From Roseibium sp. (GTDB lineage Bacteria > Pseudomonadota > Alphaproteobacteria > Rhizobiales > Stappiaceae): a stretch of DNA of 64,000 nt. The translations under genes and the position numbers were made by a program. The notes below the pieces were generated by a model. It was not told the origin of the DNA, did no database searches, and saw only the letters and a program-made list of their open reading frames with translations. How positions within the stretch are numbered: position 1 is the first letter of the stretch; every line of letters begins with the position of its first letter. The stretch covers positions 62,001 to 126,000 of the forward strand of contig JAEPML010000006.1 in assembly GCA_017643925.1 (NCBI GenBank). Reading direction: 5' to 3'. This document shows, piece after piece, positions 1-8,499 of the stretch.

Positions 1-1735
1 CGAACCTGCTGTTTCGCATCATGTCCTTGTAGAGCCGGTCCTTGAGTTTCTGGAGTTCTACCGCATCAACCGGGATCTCACCTGAGGCGGTGCGTTTTGC
101 GATTTCCAGGATCACGCTTTCGTCGAGAAGGTTGGTAACCTCACTTGTCGCGACCAGCGTCGCGCTTTCTTTTCCAGTGGCGACCGTGCCCGATACATCT
201 TCCTTGAAAGGATCCGTTCCGCGCGGGGGAAATTCATCATTGCCGATCGGGTCGGCTTCAAGTTCGGCGAAATCGCCAAGTTCGCCGTCTTCCAGGATGA
301 GTTCGCCGTCTTCGAGCTCTGCGATGTCTTCCAGCGCAATCAACTCATCTTCTTCAAGTGCGGCGATGTCCTCGTCAAACGGGAAAGGCGGTGCGTCGGA
401 AACAAGTTTTATGACCGTGCCTTCCGTGGCCGAACCGGCGTTGTAGTCAACATTTATGCTGGCCTTTACCAGGCCGAGATCCGGTTCGGGAATTTCGACG
501 GTTGGCGGGGAGTTGGAAGCTGTTGTGGTTTCATTAGAGGTTTCGACTGGGTTTTCTGTCGTTTCAGTGTCTTTTTTGGGAGAGGGGACCGGGACTTTGT
601 TCTCGTTCTCACCGGTCACCAATGTGCCTCTGATACCGGTGTCGTTCTCCGTTTCGGTTACGACCAGAGCCGCAACGGTCTGATTGTCAGTCTCTTCTTC
701 TTCGGTGTCGGTTGCGCCCTCTGTGGTTGTCGCGATGACCGCAGTGCCTTGCCGTTCGCCGCTTTGCGCCGTCTCTAAGTCTGACGCCTCTGTAACCGTT
801 TCAAGGAGTGTAGGGTCCGGGTTCTCGACTTCCGTAACACCTCGTTGGATGACGAGGCCTTCCTGGGCGAGGATCTGGCCAACCACGACTTCTTCCCAAC
901 CCTCTGCGATCGAAACGCTAAACGTCTCGCCGACGCAAACGTCCTTCTGTCGCGCTGCGATTTTGAACTCGGCCGGAACCAAAGTCTTAAAGCCGACGCT
1001 ATCGCCTTTGGCAGGTTTGGTATTACTTTGACTTTTAGCCTGTTTTTTCCTGGCTGCGGCCTTGCGGGCTGCCTTAAGTTTTTTTCTCAAGTCCCTGTTG
1101 GATTTCCTGAGAGCCTTGTCGAAGGCGTCGACAAATTTCTTGTAGACGGTCAGTCCGTCTTTGTCGTGTGTATGATCTTCGCCGGACGCGTGGAGGAGTT
1201 CATGCGCCAGAATTCGAACAATTGTAGATCTCTTGTCTTCTTCATAGAAACGCTTCTTGAGACCTTTCAGGGCCAGCTTCTCACAATCGATGGCAATAAC
1301 GGCTGTGGCGCCTTTAATGGGGCGGCCGTTGTCGTCGAACTTGCCACTGGTTTCACCGGGAGAGAGTAACCCTCCCTGGCTCAGGCCGAGTTTTTTCGCC
1401 TCATTGGAGCCAAAGCAGATGATCCTGATCGTTTGTCCGCTGCCGACAAGCGCCTTGGCATCCTTGTTTGTCTTTGCGAGCTCGGTGATGCCGCGTTCCA
1501 GCTGATCTTTCAGCTTTTTGAGGATCTGTTTCGCGTCTTTGCGCGCGTCTTCCAGTCCGCCCTCGAGTAGATCGGAAAATTCCACGTTGAGCCCGGAAGC
1601 TTTCGGAGAAGCCGCCGGTTTGGACGGTTTTGAGACCGTTGATTGGGCGTAGGAGTGCTGCACCGGAGCAAAGCCTGGAAGAATCAGGCTTGTAGAAAGC
1701 AAATAAACCAGAACAGATTTGCCAAATCGAGACAT
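1..1735 (-). CDS. Secreted protein with metzincin-like zinc site, 3' part missing
   Basis: The minus-strand frame is open from ATG at 1735 to the window edge, giving at least 578 residues without a stop. The start is chosen because GGAGG lies about ten bases upstream and the first 31 residues form a signal peptide (basic start, hydrophobic stretch, cleavage near HSYA/QS), so export is likely. Residues 178-188 read H-E-L-L-H-A-S-G-E-D-H, which fits the HExxHxxGxxH zinc motif of metzincin peptidases. A Lys/Arg-rich helix follows at about 205-235, then a Thr/Glu-rich segment of low complexity, and a run of acidic repeats (ELEDGEL-type) at about 455-497. I recognise no named family. A zinc-dependent extracellular peptidase is the best guess; the low-complexity tail could be a surface or calcium-binding region. 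The C-terminus lies outside the window. Confidence 0.75.
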   Translation of the reverse strand, partial: MSRFGKSVLVYLLSTSLILPGFAPVQHSYAQSTVSKPSKPAASPKASGLNVEFSDLLEGGLEDARKDAKQILKKLKDQLERGITELAKTNKDAKALVGSGQTIRIICFGSNEAKKLGLSQGGLLSPGETSGKFDDNGRPIKGATAVIAIDCEKLALKGLKKRFYEEDKRSTIVRILAHELLHASGEDHTHDKDGLTVYKKFVDAFDKALRKSNRDLRKKLKAARKAAARKKQAKSQSNTKPAKGDSVGFKTLVPAEFKIAARQKDVCVGETFSVSIAEGWEEVVVGQILAQEGLVIQRGVTEVENPDPTLLETVTEASDLETAQSGERQGTAVIATTTEGATDTEEEETDNQTVAALVVTETENDTGIRGTLVTGENENKVPVPSPKKDTETTENPVETSNETTTASNSPPTVEIPEPDLGLVKASINVDYNAGSATEGTVIKLVSDAPPFPFDEDIAALEEDELIALEDIAELEDGELILEDGELGDFAELEADPIGNDEFPPRGTDPFKEDVSGTVATGKESATLVATSEVTNLLDESVILEIAKRTASGEIPVDAVELQKLKDRLYKDMMRNSRF

Positions 1736-2034
1736 GGCACGAGTCCCTCCAAAACACGCAGCTCGGTCAGCCTAGGAAAAAACCAGGCGGTAAAAAAGTA
1801 AATTCCATGGTTTGCCGCATTGGAAATCAATAGAGGGGAGAGTTTACGTCTCCTAAAACAAAAATTGACTGCCTCTGTCTGGAAATTAATCACCAATGTG
1901 CTGCTGCTAAAATTTTCTATTTTAAAGGTTAAACGCGGGAAAAGGACTACAGATCACAGGCTAGGCGATTTGAGTCATTCCCGATATTCGAATTGCGGGA
2001 TGTCAGGCTTCGATAGAGACACCAGTCTGCGGTG
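1736..2034. other. Intergenic region, no gene seen
   Basis: About 300 bases lie between the start of the secreted metallopeptidase-like gene and the 3' end of the tetR-type gene. The right end carries a small GACACC/GGTGTC stem (2018-2036) that overlaps the TetR stop and may act as a weak terminator. The rest is AT-richer than its surroundings, as expected for a promoter of the leftward gene, but I see no convincing operator. Confidence 0.4.
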
Positions 2035-2628
2035 TCAAAGGATCCGGTCAATTGCTGTTCTCAGCGCTTTGATTTCGGCGTCGGTTGCTTTTCGGCCGGA
2101 AAAGACGGCTCTCATCGCGAGACCTTCAATCAAGTCAAGAATAAATTCCGCGCAGTCCTGTGGTGCCAGCGCATTTTCGGCCTTCAGATCTTGTTGAACT
2201 TTCGCGATCTGCCCTTCGAGCGCGGCCAGAAGGTGGTCCCTGTTCTGCCCAAATCCATCGGCAATTTTCGGGTCGCGCACGGCCTCGGCGAGGATTTCGA
2301 CCGTAAGTGCCGTATGCGCCGGTTTGCTGCAGTAATCCAGGTAGCGTGTAACAAAGCTGTCCAGTGCGGTCCGGGGGGGTGATGCCGCGCTGAGCGCATC
2401 CTGCATTTTCTCAAGATCCGAAGCCTCAATCGTGGCAATCTCGGCGATAAGGGCGCTCTTGCTGTCGAAGTGATTGTAGATATTGCCCAGCGATACACCA
2501 GCCCGCTTGGCGATGTCGCGGATGCTGGTCTGGTGAAAGCCCTGCTCGATAAAGCAGATCACAGCTGTCTGTACAATGTGCTGCCTGCGGGCATCAGCGG
2601 CCTCGGCACGGGATTGTTTCTCGCTCAT
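2035..2628 (-). CDS. TetR/AcrR family transcriptional regulator
   Basis: This is a 197-residue one-component repressor. Residues about 17-60 form the TetR DNA-binding domain, with the typical run ending in SLGNIYNHFDSK (helix-turn-helix recognition helix). The C-terminal part is a helical ligand-binding domain without recognisable specificity. It is divergent from an operon encoding an RND pump, and a 14-bp palindrome lies between the two, so it probably represses that pump and itself. The start is uncertain: GTG at 2652 and ATG at 2646 are in frame, and ATG at 2628 gives the usual short N-terminus before the helix-turn-helix. None has a strong ribosome binding site. Confidence 0.9.
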   Translation of the reverse strand: MSEKQSRAEAADARRQHIVQTAVICFIEQGFHQTSIRDIAKRAGVSLGNIYNHFDSKSALIAEIATIEASDLEKMQDALSAASPPRTALDSFVTRYLDYCSKPAHTALTVEILAEAVRDPKIADGFGQNRDHLLAALEGQIAKVQQDLKAENALAPQDCAEFILDLIEGLAMRAVFSGRKATDAEIKALRTAIDRIL

Positions 2629-2675
2629 TTTTTTCACTTCGCACATTGGCACCGGCTATTTCAATGATTATATAG

Positions 2676-2689
2676 CGAACGATCGTTCG
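2676..2689. promoter_or_regulatory. Candidate TetR operator, perfect 14-bp palindrome
   Basis: CGAACGATCGTTCG is its own reverse complement and sits in the divergent region between the TetR gene and the efflux operon. This is the usual place and symmetry for an AcrR/TetR operator. That the local TetR protein binds it is inference. Confidence 0.6.
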
Positions 2690-2778
2690 TTCAAATTACT
2701 AGCCAAGTTGACTGGTTGCGACCGATATCCGCGCGGTGCAAATGCGCGCTGAACCGTTTGGCCGCAGCTGGCAAGGCA

Positions 2779-3666
2779 ATGAAGAGACAAATTGAAATGC
2801 AAGGCAGGATAGACCTCTTCACGATCATGAGGAGCTTCCCGGGACGAATTGCCGTGACCTGGGGCATCGTCCTCATCGAGAATATCCTGATCGCATTGGT
2901 TCCGCTGCTTATCGGTCTGACCATTGACGGACTTCTGGCCGGTCGTCTTGAGGAACTTGGCTTGACCGTCTTCATCTTGACCGCCCTGTGCGGGATCGCC
3001 GTTGCGCGCAGGATCTACGACACTCGCGTCTACGGAACCATCCGGCTTCACCTGGGAACAGAGCTCCAAAAACGCTTGCCGGCGCTGGATGTCTCGGCCC
3101 GAAGCGCACGCCTCGACATGTCGCGCGAGATCGTGGATTTTCTGGAGGAGGGGGCTCCGGCCCTCATTACCGCCGTTATCCAGATCCTGGTAAGCCTGGC
3201 CATTCTAAGTAGCTTTGACTGGAAACTCGGCGCCGCGTCGCTCGCGGTGGTATCCGCAATGATCCTCTTTTACGGCTGTTTCCACGGTCGTTTCTACCAT
3301 GGCAATGCGGAGCTGAATGCACAGCGGGAAAAACAGGTGGATGCACTGGCTGCAGGCAAGCATCTCGGTGTTTTCCGGCATCTGCGCGCATTGCGGCATC
3401 ACGAAGTCCGGATCTCGGACACGGAAGCCATTGTCTATGGGGGCATTTTCCTGCTGCAGGTGGCCTTCATTGCCAGCAATTTGCTGTTCGGGGCCGCGAT
3501 CCCCAATGTGACCGCCGGGCAGATCTTCTCGATTGCCACCTATTCCTGGGAATTTGTCGAAGCCGCTCTTCTCCTGCCGCTCGCGCTGCAGAACTGGTCG
3601 CGCCTGAGCGAGATCATCCGGCGGCTCAACATCCTCGATCAACAGACCAAAACGATTGGAGGCTAA
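2779..3666 (+). CDS. ABC transporter six-TM domain protein without ATPase domain
   Basis: The protein (about 295 residues from ATG 2779; TTG 2716 and ATG 2797 are also in frame) has an N-terminal membrane pair, a central pair ending in a helix near ILVSLAILSSFDWKL, and a C-terminal pair. The layout and the sequence around LFTIMRSFPGRIAVTWGIVLIEN resemble the exporter-type ABC transmembrane domain. It ends at residue QTKTIGG with no Walker A, signature or Walker B motif, and none is encoded nearby. It is the first gene of a (+) operon with a DUF2147 protein, a membrane-fusion protein and an RND pump, downstream of the TetR operator. It may pair with an ATPase elsewhere or have a non-transport role in the envelope. 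Confidence 0.75.
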   Translation: MKRQIEMQGRIDLFTIMRSFPGRIAVTWGIVLIENILIALVPLLIGLTIDGLLAGRLEELGLTVFILTALCGIAVARRIYDTRVYGTIRLHLGTELQKRLPALDVSARSARLDMSREIVDFLEEGAPALITAVIQILVSLAILSSFDWKLGAASLAVVSAMILFYGCFHGRFYHGNAELNAQREKQVDALAAGKHLGVFRHLRALRHHEVRISDTEAIVYGGIFLLQVAFIASNLLFGAAIPNVTAGQIFSIATYSWEFVEAALLLPLALQNWSRLSEIIRRLNILDQQTKTIGG

Positions 3667-3667
3667 T

Positions 3668-4138
3668 TTGGCCAGGCTCGTTCGCAAACAATTCAAACTG
3701 GTATCGGTTCTGGTCCTGTCCGGGCTGGTACTCGCGGTCTGGGTAACCGCACTTCTCGCCGACGAACCTCCGGAGGGGCTCTGGTTGACCGAAGACGGAC
3801 AGGCCACCATTGCGACCGGTCCTTGCGACAAAAACTCCCCGACATTGTGCGGCGTGATCGTTGGCCTGCCCGGCGCCAGGAAGAACCCGGCGCTCGCACG
3901 TTACAGGAAGGAACTCTGTGGTCTTCCGGTTATCTGGGACCTTAAGTGGTCGGAACAGAAAAAGCGGTGGCAGGAGGGCAAGATCCTCGATCCGGAAACG
4001 GGCAAGGTTCACAACCTCTTTCTCCGTGCCAAGACCGGTAAGTTGCTGTTGCGTGCCTATGAGCGGGTGGAGACCCTTGGAGCGGCGCTCACCTGGATCC
4101 GAACCGATGTCGTTGACGGCATCTGTTCGGAACGCTGA
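3668..4138 (+). CDS. DUF2147 family protein
   Basis: The 156-residue product has an N-terminal membrane/signal segment (about residues 10-32) followed by a periplasmic domain. That domain contains EGLWLTEDGQATIATGPC, then GVIVGLPGA, WDLKWSEQKKRWQEGKILDPETGK and a terminal LRAYERVETLGAALTWIR block. This is the pattern of the DUF2147 family (small beta-sandwich envelope proteins of unknown function). The start is TTG at 3668, chosen because GGAGG at 3658-3662 sits six bases upstream; it begins two bases after the stop of the preceding gene. It lies between an ABC membrane protein and an RND pump, so a role at the envelope is plausible, but no activity is known. Confidence 0.8.
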   Translation: MARLVRKQFKLVSVLVLSGLVLAVWVTALLADEPPEGLWLTEDGQATIATGPCDKNSPTLCGVIVGLPGARKNPALARYRKELCGLPVIWDLKWSEQKKRWQEGKILDPETGKVHNLFLRAKTGKLLLRAYERVETLGAALTWIRTDVVDGICSER

Positions 4139-4208
4139 TCGATCTCAATCAAAACCATGTACGGCCTGGGCAGCCCAAATTTCTGCGGGCAAGTTGGACT
4201 ATCTTGAA

Positions 4209-5342
4209 ATGAAGCGGGTAATTTTTCTGTTCCTGTCGCTGATAGTGCTCGCAGGAGCCGCGATTTACATAAGTGACCTTGAAGACAAGGCAGATGTCAG
4301 CCAGCTGCCTGGCTCACCTCCCTTGCGGCCGGTTTCCGTAACTTCGGCACTCATTGGCTCTCACGCGGGTACCGTTTCCGTATTTGCAGAAGTCAAACCG
4401 CGTTGGCAGATTGATTTGCGGTCGCGCGTTGCCGGTATCGTTGGCTCAATGGATCCCCAGGCGCTGGCCGGGGCTCGGGTCAATAGGGGTGCAGTGCTTC
4501 TGGAGCTGGAAGCCGCACACTATGATGCGGGTCTGGAAGAGGCAAAATTCGCTCTCAAGAACGCTGAGTTCGAACTGCTCAAGAAGCAGAAGAAACGGGA
4601 TATTGCACTCAAGGACTGGCGCGCCGTAAGGCCGAATGTCGAACCACCTGATCTTGCCATTCATTTGCCCGATGTCCGGGTCGCCGAACAATCCGTTGCC
4701 GCCGCCTTCGCGCGCGTAAGAGCTGCGGACTATGACGTGAACTCGGCCGTCATACGGGCACCGTTCGATGCCATCATTACCAACCGTTCCGTCAGCCCGG
4801 GTCAATCTGTCAACGAAGGCGATGTGCTCTTTTCGCTGATTGATGCAAGGAAGCTTGATATTCGGGTGTCGCTCTCGCCGCGCGAATGGGCGCTCCTGGC
4901 CCCGGACTGGCGCTCCGGCACTGCCCGTCTCTTCAGCGAAGCAGGCGGTGCGATCGGGTCTGCACATTTGAGACGTGGTGGCGGGTTCCTCGATCCGGAG
5001 TCTCGAAGATACCAGGTATTCCTGGAAGTGGAGGCTGCAGAAGCCGACACGGTTCTGCCAGGACAGTTCGTGCGGGTCGAGCTGCCCGGAAAGTCGCTGG
5101 CCGGTACATTGAGAATTCCGGAAAGCGCGCTCACGCAAAACGGCTATGTCTGGTTTGTCGATACGGATGACCGGTTGCAGCGCTTTGAGGCCAGTGCTCT
5201 GTTCAGAAGCAACGGCGAGGTCGTTGTCTTCCCACCTGACGGGCTCCGGGAGGCAACGCATCTCGACATTGTAACCCTGCCAATGAATTCGTATCTGCCG
5301 GGCCAGATGGTTTCCGTCATCGAGACCGGAGAACGCAAATGA
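4209..5342 (+). CDS. Membrane-fusion (periplasmic adaptor) protein of RND pump
   Basis: This 377-residue protein begins with MKRVIFLFLSLIVLAG, a membrane anchor or signal. Lipoyl-like half motifs flank a coiled-coil hairpin (about residues 95-165, rich in AEFELLKKQKKR-type sequence). The second lipoyl half is VIRAPFDAIITNRSVSPGQSV, followed by a beta-barrel and a membrane-proximal domain. This is the classical HlyD/AcrA order. An adaptor links the inner-membrane pump to an outer-membrane channel; no channel gene is seen here. The gene overlaps the RND gene by four bases (ATGA at 5339-5342), so the two are translationally coupled. The start is ATG 4209, which gives the hydrophobic N-terminus directly. 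Confidence 0.92.
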   Translation: MKRVIFLFLSLIVLAGAAIYISDLEDKADVSQLPGSPPLRPVSVTSALIGSHAGTVSVFAEVKPRWQIDLRSRVAGIVGSMDPQALAGARVNRGAVLLELEAAHYDAGLEEAKFALKNAEFELLKKQKKRDIALKDWRAVRPNVEPPDLAIHLPDVRVAEQSVAAAFARVRAADYDVNSAVIRAPFDAIITNRSVSPGQSVNEGDVLFSLIDARKLDIRVSLSPREWALLAPDWRSGTARLFSEAGGAIGSAHLRRGGGFLDPESRRYQVFLEVEAAEADTVLPGQFVRVELPGKSLAGTLRIPESALTQNGYVWFVDTDDRLQRFEASALFRSNGEVVVFPPDGLREATHLDIVTLPMNSYLPGQMVSVIETGERK

Positions 5343-8300
5343 CCTGGCTGACCAACTGGATTATCCGCAATCCCGTTGCGGCAAACCTGCTGATGGTCTT
5401 CATCCTGGTCGCAGGCGTGACATCCCTGATGACGGTGCGGATTGAAGGTTTCCCGAAAGTGCCTGCGGACACGATCACGGTGGTGACAGCGTTCCCGAAT
5501 GCCTACACGGCTCAGGTGGATGAGCAGATCACACGGAAGATCGAGAAGGCGGTCGAGGGACTGGAAGGGGTCAAGGCCGTTCATTCCACTTCAACACCCG
5601 GACTGTCCTTCGTCTCGATCCAGAAGACGAACGGCCACAAGTTGCAGAAACTTCTGGACGATGTGCGCCTGAAGATCGACGGTGTCTACGACTTTCCGAA
5701 AGACGTGCGCCGTCCCGTCATCGAAACAAACAATTTCGATGTACCGGCGCTCTACATCCAGGTGTTTGGTGACAGCGACCTGAAGACGCTGCAGAAGATC
5801 GCCCGGCGGCTCCGCGCCGACCTGCTTGGAAGTCCGGAGATTTCACGGGTCAAGAATTGGGGTCTCCAGGATCAGGAAATTTCGATCGAGTTCAAGCCAG
5901 GCACCCTCGAACGCCTGAACCTGACCATCGAGGACGTGATGGCTCGTATCCGGGAGTCTTCCCTCTATTTTCAGGGTGGTTCCCTGAAGACGGATGGCGG
6001 CTATATCTCCCTGCGCGCCGACAACCAGGCCTATACGCTGCGCGACTATCAGGAAATACCGATTGTTCAATGGGCAGACGGAACAACGACACGCCTTGGT
6101 GAAATCGCTGTCATTGCGGATGGCTTCGAGGAAGTCGACATCCAGACCCGTTTCAACGGAACTGCTTCGGTCGGCATGGAGGTCCTGATCGGTCGCAAAG
6201 ACAATCTCCTGGACGTATCAGACAGCGCCGCGGAAATTGTCGCCGAGGCAGAGAAATCGCTGCCGACCGGAGTCGAGATTGCCATCTGGGGCAGCTCCCG
6301 GGACTATATCTCCGACCGCCTTGAGCTCCTGAGCAACAGCGCAATCCAGGGATTGTTCCTGGTCGTGATCCTGCTCGCGCTCTTCCTCAACCTTAAGCTC
6401 GCTTTCTGGGTGGCCATGGGCATTCCCGTTTCCATGGCGGGCGCGCTCGCTGTTTCGACGACCGGATGGGTTGACTACTCGTTGAACGATGTCACGACCT
6501 TCGGCTTCATTATCGTTCTCGGCATTCTGGTTGACGATGCCGTTGTCGTCGGTGAAAGCGTCCATGGTCAACGCAAACGTTACGAGGATCCGATCCGGGG
6601 GACTGAAGTGGGTGTCGAACGGGTTTCGATGGCCACGGTGTTCGGGGTTCTGACGACCACTGCTGCCTTCTTCCCGATGCTCCTGATCGACAGTCCGCTG
6701 GGCAAGGCCCTGTCAGGCTTTGCAGGTGTCGTGATCTTCTGCCTGCTGTTCTCCCTTCTGGAAAGCAAACTGATCCTGCCCGCACATCTGGCCCATATCT
6801 CCCTGGAGACGTCTGCAAAGGCAAATCCGTTGACCCGGTTCTGGCGCAAGGTTCAAGGGGTGGCCCGAGGGGGGCTCATCGGGTTCCGGGATCGGGTCTA
6901 TGCACCGGTTCTGCGCTGGTCCCTGTCGCATCGTTACAGCGTGCTGGTGCTATTTGTTGCCACGTCAATTCTTGTTCTCGGACTGGTCGCAAAAGGGCAG
7001 ATCAGATCCTCGTTCTTTCCCGATGTGCCGGGCCAGGTGATCTCAGTGTCGCTGACAATGGATGAGCGAGCACCGGCTCAACTCACACGCAGGAATGTCG
7101 AATTCATCGAAGACGCAGCCCGTGAGCTGGCGGCAGATCCGAAGATGCAGAATGCTGACGGGATTGGCCCGATGGCACATCTGTTTTCGTTTATTAGCGA
7201 CGTGACAACCGCAGAGATCTATCTCGAACTGACACCGTCTGCAGAACGGCCGGAGCTGACCACAAATGAGGTGTTGGAAAATTGGCGCGAACGGGTCGGA
7301 CATCTGGAAGGCGTTTCGGAGTTTGAATTCACCGGCTCGGAGGAATTTACCGGAGGCTTTCAGATACGTCTCGTCGGCAAGGACCGGGAGGTTCTCGCCG
7401 AGGCTTCCCGGGAAATGCGATCCTTTCTTGAGGCGATCGAAGGGGTCTCAAACGTCCGGGATACGCTCTCCACGGGGCAGCCCGAACTGCGCCTGAAGTT
7501 GCGGCCCGAAGCGCGGGATCTCGGTTTTACGCCGGAACGATTTGCCACCCAGATCGGCCATGCCTTTGCTGGTGGCGAGGCACAGCGCATCCAGCGCGGT
7601 TCATCGGAAATCCGCGTCGTCGTCCGCAATGCGGCCTCAGCACGTGACCGGGTCGAGGACCTCATGACGCTCAGATTGAAAAGCGAAAAAGGAGACTGGA
7701 TTTCCCTATCGGCACTGGCGGAAATCGAGGCCAGCTATGTTTCGCGAAACATTCAGCGCCGAAACGGTGAACTGATCGCGGTTGTCGGTGCGGACATCAA
7801 TCGCGCTGTCGTCGCGCCTGAAGAAATCGGGCAGGCGATCTTCAGCGGTTTTTCCGCAGAACTGGAAGCAAGGTTTCCTGGACTATCTATCGACGAGGGA
7901 GGTGAACTGGAGGAGATAGTCGAGATGCGGGGCGGGGTCATTCGCGCACTCATCATTGCCTGTCTGCTCATTTACATTCTGATGGCGGTGCCTCTGAAGT
8001 CCTATTTCAAGCCCTTGATCATCATGGCTGTCGTGCCCTTTGGCTTCGTCGGCGCCATCATTGGCCACGGTGTGATGGATCTCCCGTTCTCGTTGCTGTC
8101 GTTCTTCGGGGTTCTTGCGCTGACGGGCGTGGTCGTCAACGACAGCCTGGTGATGATGACGTTCTATCTGCAGAGCCTCGACGAGGGTATATCCCATGAA
8201 GAGGCGATGCATCGCTGCGGTGTCGACAGGTTCCAGGCGATCTTTCTGACGACTGCGACGACCGTGGTCGGACTGATGCCCCTGATGAGCGAAACGTCCG

Positions 8301-8467
8301 AGCAAGCCCGCTATCTCATTCCCGCGGCGGTTTCGCTGGCCTTCGGCGAAATCTTTGCGACGCTGATTACCCTGATCCTGATCCCGGTACTGCTGGCGAT
8401 TTCGCAGGACGTCCGCCGTCTGGTTTTCGGATCAAGGTCATCGGGCACCGGTCTTCTACCGGGTTGA
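5339..8467 (+). CDS. RND family efflux permease
   Basis: At 1042 residues this has the normal length of an AcrB/MexB-type proton-driven pump. An N-terminal membrane helix (NLLMVFILVAGVTSLM) is followed by the porter domain, TM2-6 with GILVDDAVVVGESV (the conserved Asp pair in TM4, about residues 396-406), a second large periplasmic domain, and TM8-12 including LALTGVVVNDSLVMM. The TM10 position that carries Lys in AcrB reads Asn here, as in several divergent RND groups. It is coupled by ATGA to its adaptor gene and probably repressed by the TetR protein at 2035-2628. The substrate cannot be read from the sequence. It converges with the next gene 32 bases downstream. Confidence 0.93.
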   Translation: MTWLTNWIIRNPVAANLLMVFILVAGVTSLMTVRIEGFPKVPADTITVVTAFPNAYTAQVDEQITRKIEKAVEGLEGVKAVHSTSTPGLSFVSIQKTNGHKLQKLLDDVRLKIDGVYDFPKDVRRPVIETNNFDVPALYIQVFGDSDLKTLQKIARRLRADLLGSPEISRVKNWGLQDQEISIEFKPGTLERLNLTIEDVMARIRESSLYFQGGSLKTDGGYISLRADNQAYTLRDYQEIPIVQWADGTTTRLGEIAVIADGFEEVDIQTRFNGTASVGMEVLIGRKDNLLDVSDSAAEIVAEAEKSLPTGVEIAIWGSSRDYISDRLELLSNSAIQGLFLVVILLALFLNLKLAFWVAMGIPVSMAGALAVSTTGWVDYSLNDVTTFGFIIVLGILVDDAVVVGESVHGQRKRYEDPIRGTEVGVERVSMATVFGVLTTTAAFFPMLLIDSPLGKALSGFAGVVIFCLLFSLLESKLILPAHLAHISLETSAKANPLTRFWRKVQGVARGGLIGFRDRVYAPVLRWSLSHRYSVLVLFVATSILVLGLVAKGQIRSSFFPDVPGQVISVSLTMDERAPAQLTRRNVEFIEDAARELAADPKMQNADGIGPMAHLFSFISDVTTAEIYLELTPSAERPELTTNEVLENWRERVGHLEGVSEFEFTGSEEFTGGFQIRLVGKDREVLAEASREMRSFLEAIEGVSNVRDTLSTGQPELRLKLRPEARDLGFTPERFATQIGHAFAGGEAQRIQRGSSEIRVVVRNAASARDRVEDLMTLRLKSEKGDWISLSALAEIEASYVSRNIQRRNGELIAVVGADINRAVVAPEEIGQAIFSGFSAELEARFPGLSIDEGGELEEIVEMRGGVIRALIIACLLIYILMAVPLKSYFKPLIIMAVVPFGFVGAIIGHGVMDLPFSLLSFFGVLALTGVVVNDSLVMMTFYLQSLDEGISHEEAMHRCGVDRFQAIFLTTATTVVGLMPLMSETSEQARYLIPAAVSLAFGEIFATLITLILIPVLLAISQDVRRLVFGSRSSGTGLLPG

Positions 8468-8499
8468 CGGTTCGGTGCCTGGCATCCTGCTGTCCGCGG

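Noticed and set aside
42..1369. Several plus-strand frames in the first 1.4 kb, rich in Ser/Val
   Set aside because: They mirror the acidic and Thr-rich repeats of the minus-strand secreted protein, which has a start signal, signal peptide and motif.
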